From Corallococcus caeni (GTDB lineage Bacteria > Myxococcota > Myxococcia > Myxococcales > Myxococcaceae): a stretch of DNA of 64,000 nt. The DNA lies in contig NZ_BTTW01000001.1 of assembly GCF_036245865.1 (NCBI RefSeq), positions 558,001-622,000 of the forward strand, given 5' to 3'. The position numbers and the translations under genes are program-made. Every line of letters begins with the position of its first letter. Position 1 is the first letter of the stretch. Shown here piece by piece: positions 1 to 7,774 of the stretch. The notes under the pieces were generated by a model. It did no database searches. It saw only the letters and a list, made by a program, of their open reading frames with translations, and was not told the DNA's origin.

Positions 1-90
1 CTCCTGGCCTCGGCGCTCAAGGGACTCCGTGAAGCGCGCCTGCGTCTGGAGAAGGACCTGTCCGTGGAGGAGCGCCTCCATGAAGGGTGA
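1..90 (+). CDS. C-terminal tail of an upstream gene (partial)
   Basis: An open frame enters from the left edge and ends at the TGA at 88-90, encoding about 29 residues of charged helical sequence ending in ERLHEG. It overlaps the start of the next gene by 11 bases, as expected for translationally coupled neighbours. Too little is visible to assign a family. Confidence 0.5.
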   Translation, partial: LLASALKGLREARLRLEKDLSVEERLHEG

Positions 91-790
91 CACATCCATC
101 CCCCTGCTCCCTTGCGTGGAGCTCGCGCCGACGCTCGAGTTCTATGCCCTGCTGGGGTTCGAGGTGACGTACCAGCAGCGGGCTCCGAACCCCTACGCGG
201 CGACCCGGCGGGGTGGCGCCCAGCTCCACTTCTTCGGCCTGAAGGGGTTGGATCCACTGAAGGCCTTCAGCAGTTGTCTGATCATCGTGGACGAGGTGGA
301 GGAGCTGCACGCGCGCTTCCTGGCCGCGCTGCGAACGGCCCATGGCCGGATTCCCCTCCGGGGTCTCCCGCGAATGACTCGCATGAGGAAGGGGCAGACG
401 CGCTTCACCGTCGTCGACCCCTCCGGCAACTCCGTCATGTTCATCCGGAGGGACGAGCCGAGCGGCTACGGAGACGACGCGGACGCCTCGACCACCGTCC
501 TCGGCAAGGCCCTCAAGACCGCCCGGCGCCTGCGCGACTTCAAGGGCGATGACGCCGCGGCCGCGAAGGTCCTGGACGTGGCGCTGAAGAAGGTCGGCGC
601 CGGGACGACGATGGAGCGGGCACGGGCACTCGTGGCCCGGGCGGAGCTGGCCGTGGCCCTGGGGGACACGCCTGACGCCCTGGAGCGGGTGCGGGACCTC
701 GGCGCCCTTCCGCTCTCGGAGGCAGAGCACGAGGCGCTCCGCTTGGAGTTGGAGGCCTCCGGATCGAATCTTCCATCGCCCGTCACGTAG
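80..790 (+). CDS. VOC-family (glyoxalase/bleomycin-resistance-like) protein
   Basis: The protein has 236 residues from the ATG at 80; an upstream in-frame start at 29 is less likely because it lies inside the preceding gene. Residues ~5-125 follow the vicinal-oxygen-chelate pattern: a PLLPC-x-ELAPTLEFYALLGFEV opening strand-helix, an AQLHFFG strand, and a closing TRFTVVDPSGNSVMF strand typical of bleomycin-resistance-like members. The C-terminal third is an Ala/Leu/Arg-rich helical extension not found in minimal VOC proteins. Members bind metals, sequester drugs or act as dioxygenases or isomerases; nothing here fixes the substrate. The last 25 bases of the gene are part of a sequence repeated at 28038-28068. 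Confidence 0.75.
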   Translation: MKGDTSIPLLPCVELAPTLEFYALLGFEVTYQQRAPNPYAATRRGGAQLHFFGLKGLDPLKAFSSCLIIVDEVEELHARFLAALRTAHGRIPLRGLPRMTRMRKGQTRFTVVDPSGNSVMFIRRDEPSGYGDDADASTTVLGKALKTARRLRDFKGDDAAAAKVLDVALKKVGAGTTMERARALVARAELAVALGDTPDALERVRDLGALPLSEAEHEALRLELEASGSNLPSPVT

Positions 791-796
791 ATGGGA
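766..796. repeat. 31-nt dispersed repeat, copy A
   Basis: This segment, which covers the end and stop codon of the VOC gene, matches 28038-28068 at 29 of 31 positions in the same orientation. Read on the minus strand both copies encode a peptide close to YVTGDGRF. The unit may be a scrap of a protein-coding repeat or a short mobile sequence. Confidence 0.6.
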
Positions 797-816
797 GCCG
801 CCCGAGCAGTGCGCCA
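791..816. repeat. 26-nt match to the IS91-like 3' tail
   Basis: This stretch matches 10265-10290 and 18208-18233 with one mismatch; those two sites lie inside the two IS91-like 3'-end copies. It directly abuts the 31-nt repeat at 766-796, so the junction downstream of the VOC gene is built from pieces of other repeated sequences. A looser version is visible near 19926-19950. Confidence 0.55.
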
Positions 817-867
817 GGCACCCCAGACTTCGTCCGCTACGCGGAGGCCTACGGCGCACGCGGACCC

Positions 868-1003
868 GGGCGAGCGTCTGGATTTCGTCGCGGACCGCAT
901 CGCCCAGGGGGCCTTCTTCCAGGCGGGGCAGGGCTGCATCTCGGTGCAGCGTGTGCTCGCGCATGAGTCGCTGTACGACGCGCTGCGGGAGCGGAGCTCG
1001 AAC
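868..1003 (+). pseudogene. Aldehyde dehydrogenase fragment around the catalytic cysteine
   Basis: In the frame beginning at 791, residues encoded from about 868 read GERLDFVADRIAQGAFFQ and then AGQGCISVQRVLAHESLYDA, which matches the strongly conserved aldehyde dehydrogenase segment containing the nucleophilic cysteine (GQxCIS). Neither the N-terminal NAD-binding part nor the C-terminal motifs are nearby, and the flanking codons lack family similarity. This is an orphan scrap of about 45 codons in the 313-base gap between the VOC and transporter genes. Confidence 0.6.
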
Positions 1004-1103
1004 GGGCGCGGGCCTTGCTGCGGTTGCTGTTGCTGCGCCAGGGGTGAGCCTCCCTGTCCGCGGGCTTTCTGGCAGAGTGGGTGCTTTCGCTGGGGGGCCC
1101 GCC

Positions 1104-2009
1104 ATGCAGAGCAGTGCCATCACCGAGGTGTTCCTGCCGATTGCCCTGGGGGTGATCATGCTCGGCCTTGGGCTGAGCCTCACCCTCGCGGACTTCCGCC
1201 GCGTGGCGTTGTATCCGCGCGCGGCGCTGGTGGGCCTGGGCTGTCAGACGCTGCTCATGCCTGGGGTCTGTTACGCCATCGCGACCGGCTTCGGGCTGCC
1301 TCCGCAGCTCGCCGTGGGGTTGATGCTGCTCTCCGCCACGCCGGGCGGCGCGACCGCGAACCTGTTCAGCCATCTGGCCAAGGGCGATGTCGCGCTGAAC
1401 GTCAGCCTGACGGCGGTCAACAGCGTGCTGTCGCTGCTCACGCTGCCGCTCATCGTGAACTTCTCCCTGGCGCACTTCATGGGGGAGGAGCGGGCCATTC
1501 CGTTGCAGTTCGCCAAGATCGTCCAGGTGTTCGGCATCGTCCTGGTGCCCATCTCGCTGGGAATGTGGGTGCGCGCGAAGCGGCCGGCGCTCGCGGAGGG
1601 CCTGGACCGGCCCGTGCGCATCGTCTCGGCGCTGTTCCTGGTGCTCGTGGTGCTCGCGGCGACCCTCAAGGAGCGGGATCAGCTGGTCATGTACTTCCAG
1701 AGCGTGGGGCTCGCGGCGCTTGCCTTCAACCTGGCCAGCATGGCGGTGGGCTTCGTGGTGCCCGTCCTGCTGCGCGTCGAGCGCAAGCAGGCGGTGGCGA
1801 TCGCGATGGAGGTGGGCATCCACAACGGCACGCTCGCCATCGCCATCGCCTCCAGCCCCCGGTTGCTCAATGACGGCGTGATGGCCATCCCCGCGGCCAT
1901 CTACAGCGTCATCATGTTCTTCACCGCCGGAGTCTTCGGCGCCCTGATGGCCCGGAGACAGGCCGCGGGCGCGACCGCGGAGGCCCTCCATCCGCGTCAG
2001 GTTCCCTGA
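1104..2009 (+). CDS. Bile acid:sodium symporter (BASS) family transporter
   Basis: A 301-residue inner-membrane protein with about nine hydrophobic helices. Helix 1 follows FLPIALGVIMLGLGLSLTLA, and the loop GLMLLSATPGGATANLFSHLAKGDVA contains the family's conserved ATPGG/GxxSN-like core; a second broken-helix segment (AMEVGIHNGTLAIAIA) matches the second half of the symporter's pseudo-twofold repeat. BASS-family members carry organic anions, pyruvate or pantoate with sodium; the substrate cannot be read here. The ATG at 1104 starts the first predicted helix, whereas the longer frame upstream runs through the aldehyde dehydrogenase scrap. Confidence 0.85.
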   Translation: MQSSAITEVFLPIALGVIMLGLGLSLTLADFRRVALYPRAALVGLGCQTLLMPGVCYAIATGFGLPPQLAVGLMLLSATPGGATANLFSHLAKGDVALNVSLTAVNSVLSLLTLPLIVNFSLAHFMGEERAIPLQFAKIVQVFGIVLVPISLGMWVRAKRPALAEGLDRPVRIVSALFLVLVVLAATLKERDQLVMYFQSVGLAALAFNLASMAVGFVVPVLLRVERKQAVAIAMEVGIHNGTLAIAIASSPRLLNDGVMAIPAAIYSVIMFFTAGVFGALMARRQAAGATAEALHPRQVP

Positions 2010-2021
2010 ACGCCTTCGCCC

Positions 2022-2733
2022 ATGCCTCCACTGAGACCGCCCTCATCAAGAACCCGGGCCCTGGTGACGGACTGGGATTCGAGCAGGGGATGGTTTGCCG
2101 TGGTCCTCGTGTGTCTGACGGGGCTTGTCGCATGTGATAACGGCAGGGGTCTGGAAGTAGAGGGCGGTGACTCCCTGGCCCAGGTGGAGGCCGCGCTCGA
2201 CGGAGGGAGCGTGGAGCTGCGCTCGAACGTGCTGAATGGCACGGTGCGGCTCACCAACCAGAATCCAGAGGTGTTGGCGGTGCTGGCGGCGGACCCCTGG
2301 GTCCATGACGCAGGCACCGTCACCGCCACGAGTACGGCGCCCGCGGGGTTCCGGGCCATCGCGAGTCCCGCCGAGCGCATCAGCCCGCTGGAGTACCGCT
2401 TCGAGATGTTGGTGGAAGCAGGCGCGGGGGGAGACGCGGGCGTCGTCTATGACGTCCAGGCCACGCGGGGAGGTTACGAACATCCCAGGCTGTCCGGCTC
2501 GTCTGGCCAGGCGCGTATGACGAGGTCGTCGCCATGGCCGCGTGCAACGCCAGCGCGGAGCCCTGGGAATACTCCGCGTGGGGCAGGGCGGTGGATGCCA
2601 CCGGTCCCGGCGAGAACGTCTGGACGGCCCAACCCGGCGACAAGGTCGAGCAGAGCAGCGGCACCTCGTATGCGACGGCGACCGTCGCGGGGATCGCCGC
2701 GCTCTGGCTGGGCTACCGCGTACAACTACCTTG
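2022..2733 (+). pseudogene. Frameshifted subtilase (S8) lipoprotein
   Basis: The first ~150 codons from 2022 encode a lipoprotein leader (lipobox LVAC, about residue 38) and a secreted domain of unknown type, ending near ARGGYEHP. From about 2500 the coding signal moves to another frame, which reads WPGAYDEVVAMAACNAS, DATGPGENVW and EQSSGTSYATATVAGIAALW: the C-terminal part of a subtilisin-like protease with the catalytic serine in GTSYA. The Asp and His catalytic blocks are missing between the halves. The locus is therefore a deleted and frameshifted remnant of a larger secreted protease. Confidence 0.7.
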
Positions 2734-2766
2734 ACGCTCACCGGATCCTGCCCCGTCCTTCCTCCT

Positions 2767-3432
2767 CTAGCAGGCTGTTGAGAAACCCCTCCAAGGGCTC
2801 GCCCCCCCGCACCGTGGCGTGGTGTCCTCCGCGTCACGGAGGGATTGATGCGCGGACGGCCCAAGCAGCAGACGACGCTCTTCAGCTTGAGGACGCCGGG
2901 GGATCGAGTCCCAGCGAGCCATCCGCTGCGCAGGGTGAAGGACATGGCGGACGCCGCGCTGGCGGCGCTCTCGCCGACGTTCGATGCGATGTACAGCGGT
3001 ACCGGCCGGCCGAGCATTCCGCCGGAGCAGTTGCTGAAGTCCTGCCTGCTCATGGCGTTCTACTCGGTGAGAAGCGAGCGGCTGTTCTGCGAGCAGCTCG
3101 ACGACAACCTCCTCTTCCGGTGGTTCCTCGACATGGGGATGGAGGACGTCTGCTTCGACCACAGCACCTTCTCGCAGAACCGGGACTGGATCTTGGAGCA
3201 TGACGTCGCCCGGAGATTCTTCATGGCCGTCATGGGCCAGGCGCTAAGCGCGGGGCTCACCAGCAGCGAGCACTTCAGCGTGGATGGCAGCCTGATTGAG
3301 GCCTGGGCGTCCCTGAAGTCGTTTCGCCCGAAGGACGACAAGCAGGAGCCGCCCGACGACAAGGTTGAGAATGCAGGGCATGAGAAGCCCGGTCTCATGC
3401 CTTCAAACCGGGCTTCTTCAACAGCCTGCTAG
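2767..3432 (+). mobile_element. Internally deleted IS1182-like element
   Basis: The element is bounded by inverted ends beginning CAGGCTGTTGA (2771) and ending TCAACAGCCTG (3428), each flanked by CTAG, so 658 bases lie between the CTAG copies. Full-length members are well over 1 kb. Only the first third of a transposase remains, and the frame runs directly into the right inverted repeat. The right-hand CTAG supplies the TAG stop codon of the convergent lipase-like gene, so insertion or retention was precise. Confidence 0.75.
2848..3432 (+). pseudogene. IS1182-type transposase, N-terminal fragment
   Basis: About 194 codons encode the DUF772-type N-terminal transposase domain: GRPSIPPEQLLKSCLLMAFY, then the SERLFCEQLDDNLLFRWFL and DHSTFSQNR segments. 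The fragment includes one candidate DDE aspartate in SVDGSLIEAWAS. The later Asp and Glu blocks are absent, and the last residues (SNRASSTAC) are encoded by the terminal inverted repeat. It is not expected to be active alone, but could be mobilised in trans through its intact ends. Confidence 0.75.
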
Positions 3433-5573
3433 AGCTTCGCCGGCGCGTCGCCGTCCTTGTCCCTGTCGGGGACGAACTCGATGAAGGAGTTCTCGGTCTT
3501 GCCCGCCTCGATGGGGTCTGGCTTCAGCACGGTGGTGAGGGCCTTGTTCGGCAGCCAGGGCAGGTACGTGCTCAGCGCCATGAAGAGCTGCCGGCGGTAG
3601 CCGCGTACCAGTTGGTCGTTGAGGTGGACGCTGGCGGTGCCCGGGACGCCGTACATGAACTGGGCAACCTCGTTGGGGATGCCGTGGTTGATGATGTCCG
3701 GCCAGTTGGGGAACAGAAAGTGGGGCTCGGCTCGCGCGATGGTCCCCACGTGCTGGGCGGTGTGGATCTTCTCCAGGCCAGGCAGGACGTGCCGTCCGCC
3801 GTAGGGCACCGGGTCCCCCTGGTTCTGCACGAGCATGGCACTGGTGCGAGCGGCCCTCAGCACGTGCTCGGGGACGTCGTGATTGAAGGCGCCGCCGTTG
3901 AAGGTCGCCAGGTAGGTGTCGTCGAACCCCAACGTGTGGAGGAGGATGAACGTCTCCGCCGCGATGGACGCCCCCAGGCTGTGCCCCGTGCAGATGATGA
4001 CCGTGTCCTTGGAGTAGCCCTCGAAGATCTCCCGCTGCCTCGGCGCCGCGGCCTGGGACGCGGTGTAGCCGATGCCCTTCGGGTCGATGTTCGCCAGGGA
4101 GCCGGTCGCCACCTGCTTGGCCTTCAGGACGACGTCGCGGTTGGCGCCATCCGAGTTCGTCCCCATCGAGTTGATGATCAGCAGGCCTGTGGGCTTGCCC
4201 TTGCTGTCGATGCCCTCCCAGAAGTACTGCCGGACCCCCGCGTGCGGCCCTCCCGTCTGGAGCAGGGTGCGAGCAAGGCGCACGGAGCGCGTCCTGGCGA
4301 CCTTGGCCTGGTGCTCGACGGAGAGCAGCAGCGAGGTCTTCATGGTGAGGGGGAGGACGCACTCGAAATCGATGTGGACGTAGCCCGCCAGCATGGACAG
4401 GGCCTGGAGGTAGGCGATGTCCGTCTCGCACCGGGGCAGCACCCGCGCGCCGAGCTCCCGGAAGTAGCTCTTCTTGACGCTCGACAGGGTGCTCTTCCTC
4501 GCCTCGTCCAGCATGCGCAGCGCGAGGCGGTAGTCCCCGACGCCCTCCTCGTCGGTGGCGAAGAGCGGGGCATCTCCCGCGACCCGCCGCGCCTCCATGC
4601 ACGCCGTCTTGGCCCAGACGAGCAGCCGGTCCACATCGGGTTTCGGGCTGTTGAGCTCGGCGGCGTACAGGCGCAGCAGCTCCTGGATGGGGACATCCAC
4701 GACCGGAGTCTCCGGCGGGAGCATGTCCGCCAGCGCGGAGGCCTGGTCGCGGATGGCATGCGCGATCAGGGTGGCCATCCGCCCATCGCCCCAGGCATGT
4801 CGTGAGTACGAGTCCAGGCCCTGGAGCACGGAGAGGCCGTGGTGGGTGATCTGCCGGAGCGGGACGAGCCAGGTCGGGTTGTCGGCCGTGGCGTGCTCCG
4901 GCGCCGGGCCCAGGCGGCCCCCCTCGGGGAGGGTGTTGGCCTTTCGGAGCAGGGCCGTGAAGAGGGGCTCGTTCACCGTGTCCCGGCTCGTGTGGATCCT
5001 CCGGACGTGCGCCTGGGCGGGGAGCGAGGCTCGACGGGTGAGCGCGGTCTTGCTCCTCGCGCCCCGCATGGGGGGCCCGACCAGGGCCTGGACGCCGGTG
5101 CCACCCGAGGAGGACGACACGGCGGCGGAGCTGGAGCTGGAGGCGCTGGCCACGGCCTGGGTCGGCGCCGCGAGCTGGCGGCCGGGGATGAAGACGGGGT
5201 GCCCCGCGATGAACAACGGCACCATGCCGCCCGCCGAGAGAGGCGCGCCCAGGGGCGGATAGGCGTGGTTCGGCACGAGGATGCCGCTGATGGCCGGGAG
5301 TGGCCCGGTGCCCTGGCCGCCCCCCGCGCCTGCCGCACTCATCGGGTCGGGCGCCGCCGCCGCCGCCGAAAGGGACGGCGTGGACGTCGCGGCGCTGGCC
5401 ACGGGCGTGGCCGCCACCTTCCGGACCGCGGTTCGTCCGGAGCGTGCATTCGCTGCGGCTCGGAGGGCGAGCGAGCCGGGGGGGCCGCCCGCCGCCGAAG
5501 TGAGGGCACGGACCGTGGTGGCGTGGAGCGAGACGGTGGCGACGCGGGGAATTCTGCCGGCGAGACGTTTCAT
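3429..5573 (-). CDS. Lipase-like alpha/beta-hydrolase (class 3 type)
   Basis: The protein has 714 residues from the ATG at 5573. The N-terminal ~190 residues are Ala/Ser/Gly-rich low complexity with no clear signal peptide. The rest is predicted globular, with a nucleophile elbow TGHSLGAS near residue 530, preceded by KDTVIICTGHS and followed by a FNGGAFNHDVP strand-loop, as in class 3 lipases (alpha/beta fold). A VQNQGDPVPYGG segment fits the catalytic aspartate strand and the later ARAEPHFLFP is a candidate histidine region. Substrate and location are unknown. Its TAG stop lies within the CTAG at the right edge of the IS1182-like remnant, so the native C-terminus may have been slightly different. 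Confidence 0.65.
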   Translation of the reverse strand: MKRLAGRIPRVATVSLHATTVRALTSAAGGPPGSLALRAAANARSGRTAVRKVAATPVASAATSTPSLSAAAAAPDPMSAAGAGGGQGTGPLPAISGILVPNHAYPPLGAPLSAGGMVPLFIAGHPVFIPGRQLAAPTQAVASASSSSSAAVSSSSGGTGVQALVGPPMRGARSKTALTRRASLPAQAHVRRIHTSRDTVNEPLFTALLRKANTLPEGGRLGPAPEHATADNPTWLVPLRQITHHGLSVLQGLDSYSRHAWGDGRMATLIAHAIRDQASALADMLPPETPVVDVPIQELLRLYAAELNSPKPDVDRLLVWAKTACMEARRVAGDAPLFATDEEGVGDYRLALRMLDEARKSTLSSVKKSYFRELGARVLPRCETDIAYLQALSMLAGYVHIDFECVLPLTMKTSLLLSVEHQAKVARTRSVRLARTLLQTGGPHAGVRQYFWEGIDSKGKPTGLLIINSMGTNSDGANRDVVLKAKQVATGSLANIDPKGIGYTASQAAAPRQREIFEGYSKDTVIICTGHSLGASIAAETFILLHTLGFDDTYLATFNGGAFNHDVPEHVLRAARTSAMLVQNQGDPVPYGGRHVLPGLEKIHTAQHVGTIARAEPHFLFPNWPDIINHGIPNEVAQFMYGVPGTASVHLNDQLVRGYRRQLFMALSTYLPWLPNKALTTVLKPDPIEAGKTENSFIEFVPDRDKDGDAPAKL

Positions 5574-5787
5574 GCTGAGGCTCTCCTGGGGCCGGGCTGT
5601 CGAGGAGCATCGGCGCCGGGCGCACCCTCCTGGAGAGACGCGTGAAACGTTGAGTCTTGAAACATTGACCTTTTCGTCAACCCGGACCCAGGGTGTGAGC
5701 TGACGTCAGCAGTGCCTCTCGTAGGAACGACGCGATCCCCTCACCCAACCGCTCGGGTCGGTCGAAATGAAGCGGACGGAAGTAACG

Positions 5788-5815
5788 GCACAGGCCCGGG
5801 TCAAGGGGCCTGTGC
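5788..5815 (-). terminator. Stem-loop terminator of the small secreted-protein gene
   Basis: A perfect 10-bp stem (GCACAGGCCC with GGGCCTGTGC) and an 8-base loop lie 17 bases beyond the stop codon of the minus-strand gene at 5833. There is no T-run, which is common for high-GC terminators. Confidence 0.6.
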
Positions 5816-5832
5816 GGTGGGACTCCGTGCGT

Positions 5833-6333
5833 TCAGCGACTGAGCCAGAACGACTTGCTGGCGCAGACGTCCGCCCGCTTGAAGAACGCAAGGTCGAGCG
5901 TCGCCCCCTTGTCATCGACGGTGGCCACCAGTTGCACGGTGTCACCGAGCTTGCTCACGGGAATCTTGACGGTCATCCCGGCATCCAAATGGCCCCGGAG
6001 CTCGAAGACGACGTCTTGCTTCGACGCGTCGATGACGACGATCCCCTCCACCGGCTTCGTGATCTCCACCAGCACGGTGTCCGCCGTGGTCTTGATGCCG
6101 CCCATCGTCTGACCCTGGTCCCCCGAGCCGCTGCCCCTGGGCGAGTAGGTCGTCTCGTGCCAGTTGCCCTCCTCGTCGAAGTAGCCAGCCCAGACGGCCT
6201 CGTGGGCCTGGTCGTAGAGGGTGACCCGGTCGCCCGTCTCTTTCGTGTACCAGCCGCCAGGAAGGGCTTCAGCCCTGCCTCCGGCCAGCAACACACCCAC
6301 CGCCATAACACATACAAACAATTGATTCCGCAT
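5833..6333 (-). CDS. Small secreted protein of unknown function
   Basis: The protein has 166 residues. The ATG at 6333 is preceded by a good AGGAGAG ribosome-binding site. Residues 1-25 form a signal peptide (hydrophobic CVMAVGVLLAGGRAEA, then cleavage after an Ala). The mature part is beta-rich, with repeated strand-turn segments (GIVVIDASKQDVVFELRG, MTVKIPVSKLGDTVQLVA) and no recognisable catalytic motif. It is transcribed divergently from the LuxR-type regulator, with 141 bases between the starts, so the two may be co-regulated. Confidence 0.65.
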   Translation of the reverse strand: MRNQLFVCVMAVGVLLAGGRAEALPGGWYTKETGDRVTLYDQAHEAVWAGYFDEEGNWHETTYSPRGSGSGDQGQTMGGIKTTADTVLVEITKPVEGIVVIDASKQDVVFELRGHLDAGMTVKIPVSKLGDTVQLVATVDDKGATLDLAFFKRADVCASKSFWLSR

Positions 6334-6474
6334 TGTCTCTCTCCTTGGCATCCAGCGAGGCCATCACCGTGAGTCCCGGCTGGCGAAACGTACGGGAGCC
6401 CGTTGGGGGCGGGCATCACCCATAGGGGTGACACTCCGCGTGTGATAAAGTCATTCCAGACGAGGAGGGAGGCC

Positions 6475-7554
6475 ATGCAACGCGAACAGGTGCTCCTGGA
6501 GGTGATGACCGCGCTGACCCGCTCGCTCGACCTGCGGGAGGTCTTCTCGGAGGCCCACGGGATATTGTCGCGCGAGCTGGCCGCGGACTTTGGAGGGCTG
6601 TGCGTGTCCAGGCCCGGGGAGCCCGGCCAGTACGACTGGCCCGTGGTCCAGGACATGCCCCAGGTCTTCTTCGACCGCTACCCGGAGATTTCAGACGAAT
6701 GTTTCGTGAGCGCCTCGGTCATCCGGCGGCCCAACACCGTGCTGCGGGACACCGAGATGCTGTCGCTCCGGGAGATGCGGAACAGCGCCATGTATGCGCA
6801 CTGCCGGGAGATGAACATGCCGGTGGAGCGCGTCATGTCCGTGGCGCTGGACATGGGGCTTGGCTGGCACAGCGGCTTCACCCTGTACCGGGACACCCCG
6901 AAGGCCTTCTCCGAGCAGCAGCGGGACCTCCTCCAGCGCCTGACGCCCATCCTGGCCAGGACGGTTCGCAACTGCCTCATGCTGGGAGACCTGGTCCGCC
7001 AGGGAGACCTGCTGGACCAGCTCTTCCGGCACACAGGGCTTGAGAGCATCGTGCTGAGCCCGCCCCACGCCGAGCTGATGCGCACGCCCCGCGCCACGGC
7101 GCTGCTCCATCGCTGGTTCTCCGAGGCGCCGTGTGGCCGCTTCGGTCTGCCTCACGTGCTCCTGGACGCGCTGGAGCGGCTCCGCCGCGCTGGACAGCCG
7201 ATGCACTCCGGACAGGACGTCCTGACGTTCCGGCGGCCAGCGCGAAGCTTGAAGGTGACGTTCCTCCCGTTGCCGCTCCATCCCTGGAGGGCGCCCTGGG
7301 CGCTGTTGTTCCAGGAGGTGTCCCACAGCGTCCAGGTCCCCACCGAGTGGCGCAAGCGGCTCACCCCACGCGAGCTGGACGTGGTGGAGCGTGTCCTGAA
7401 TGGTTGGGACAACCGGACCATCGCCGAGGACATGGGCAGCTCGCTGAACACGTTGAAGACGCACCTGAAGCGGATCTTCGTCAAGCTGGCCGTGCCCAGC
7501 CGGTCCAAGCTGATCCTCCTCGCGCAGGAGCGGAGCGCCGAGGCTGCGGGGTGA
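6475..7554 (+). CDS. LuxR-family transcriptional regulator
   Basis: The protein has 359 residues from the ATG at 6475, which follows a GAGGAGGGA ribosome-binding site. The C-terminal ~65 residues form a LuxR/GerE helix-turn-helix: LTPRELDVVERVLNGWDNRT followed by IAEDMGSSLNTLKTHLKRIF. The N-terminal ~280 residues look like a GAF-type sensory module with no receiver-domain aspartate motif. This is the architecture of orphan ligand-responsive LuxR regulators. The divergent secreted-protein gene is the obvious candidate target, by inference from position only. Confidence 0.8.
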   Translation: MQREQVLLEVMTALTRSLDLREVFSEAHGILSRELAADFGGLCVSRPGEPGQYDWPVVQDMPQVFFDRYPEISDECFVSASVIRRPNTVLRDTEMLSLREMRNSAMYAHCREMNMPVERVMSVALDMGLGWHSGFTLYRDTPKAFSEQQRDLLQRLTPILARTVRNCLMLGDLVRQGDLLDQLFRHTGLESIVLSPPHAELMRTPRATALLHRWFSEAPCGRFGLPHVLLDALERLRRAGQPMHSGQDVLTFRRPARSLKVTFLPLPLHPWRAPWALLFQEVSHSVQVPTEWRKRLTPRELDVVERVLNGWDNRTIAEDMGSSLNTLKTHLKRIFVKLAVPSRSKLILLAQERSAEAAG

Positions 7555-7584
7555 ACGACCTCCGCCAGGGCGTCTTCACCGGGT

Positions 7585-7697
7585 GACGGATTGCCCTCCC
7601 AGGCACTCCCCGCGTGGACGAGGCGCTGGCGGAGCTGAATCGTCCGGCCGTGCAGGACGTCCGCGGACAGCCTCCGGCGGACTGGCCGGCGCCGTAG
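7585..7697 (+). pseudogene. Possible C-terminal gene fragment
   Basis: A short plus-strand frame reads GTPRVDEALAELNRPAVQ and ends DWPAP before a TAG at 7695-7697. Its composition is protein-like and it has no start codon of its own, which suggests the 3' scrap of a lost gene between the LuxR regulator and the protease. No family is recognised. Confidence 0.25.
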
Positions 7698-7774
7698 CGC
7701 ACGAGCCCTCAGCGCCAGGTGGAGTCCAGCCTCGCCGGCGAACTGAGAAGGTCCAGAGCCCGAAGCCCCAGGGC

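Noticed and set aside
3612-4805. Long plus-strand frame of 397 codons
   Set aside because: Antisense shadow of the lipase-like gene; high-GC codon bias opens the opposite strand. Arg/Val/Asp-rich composition with no family similarity.
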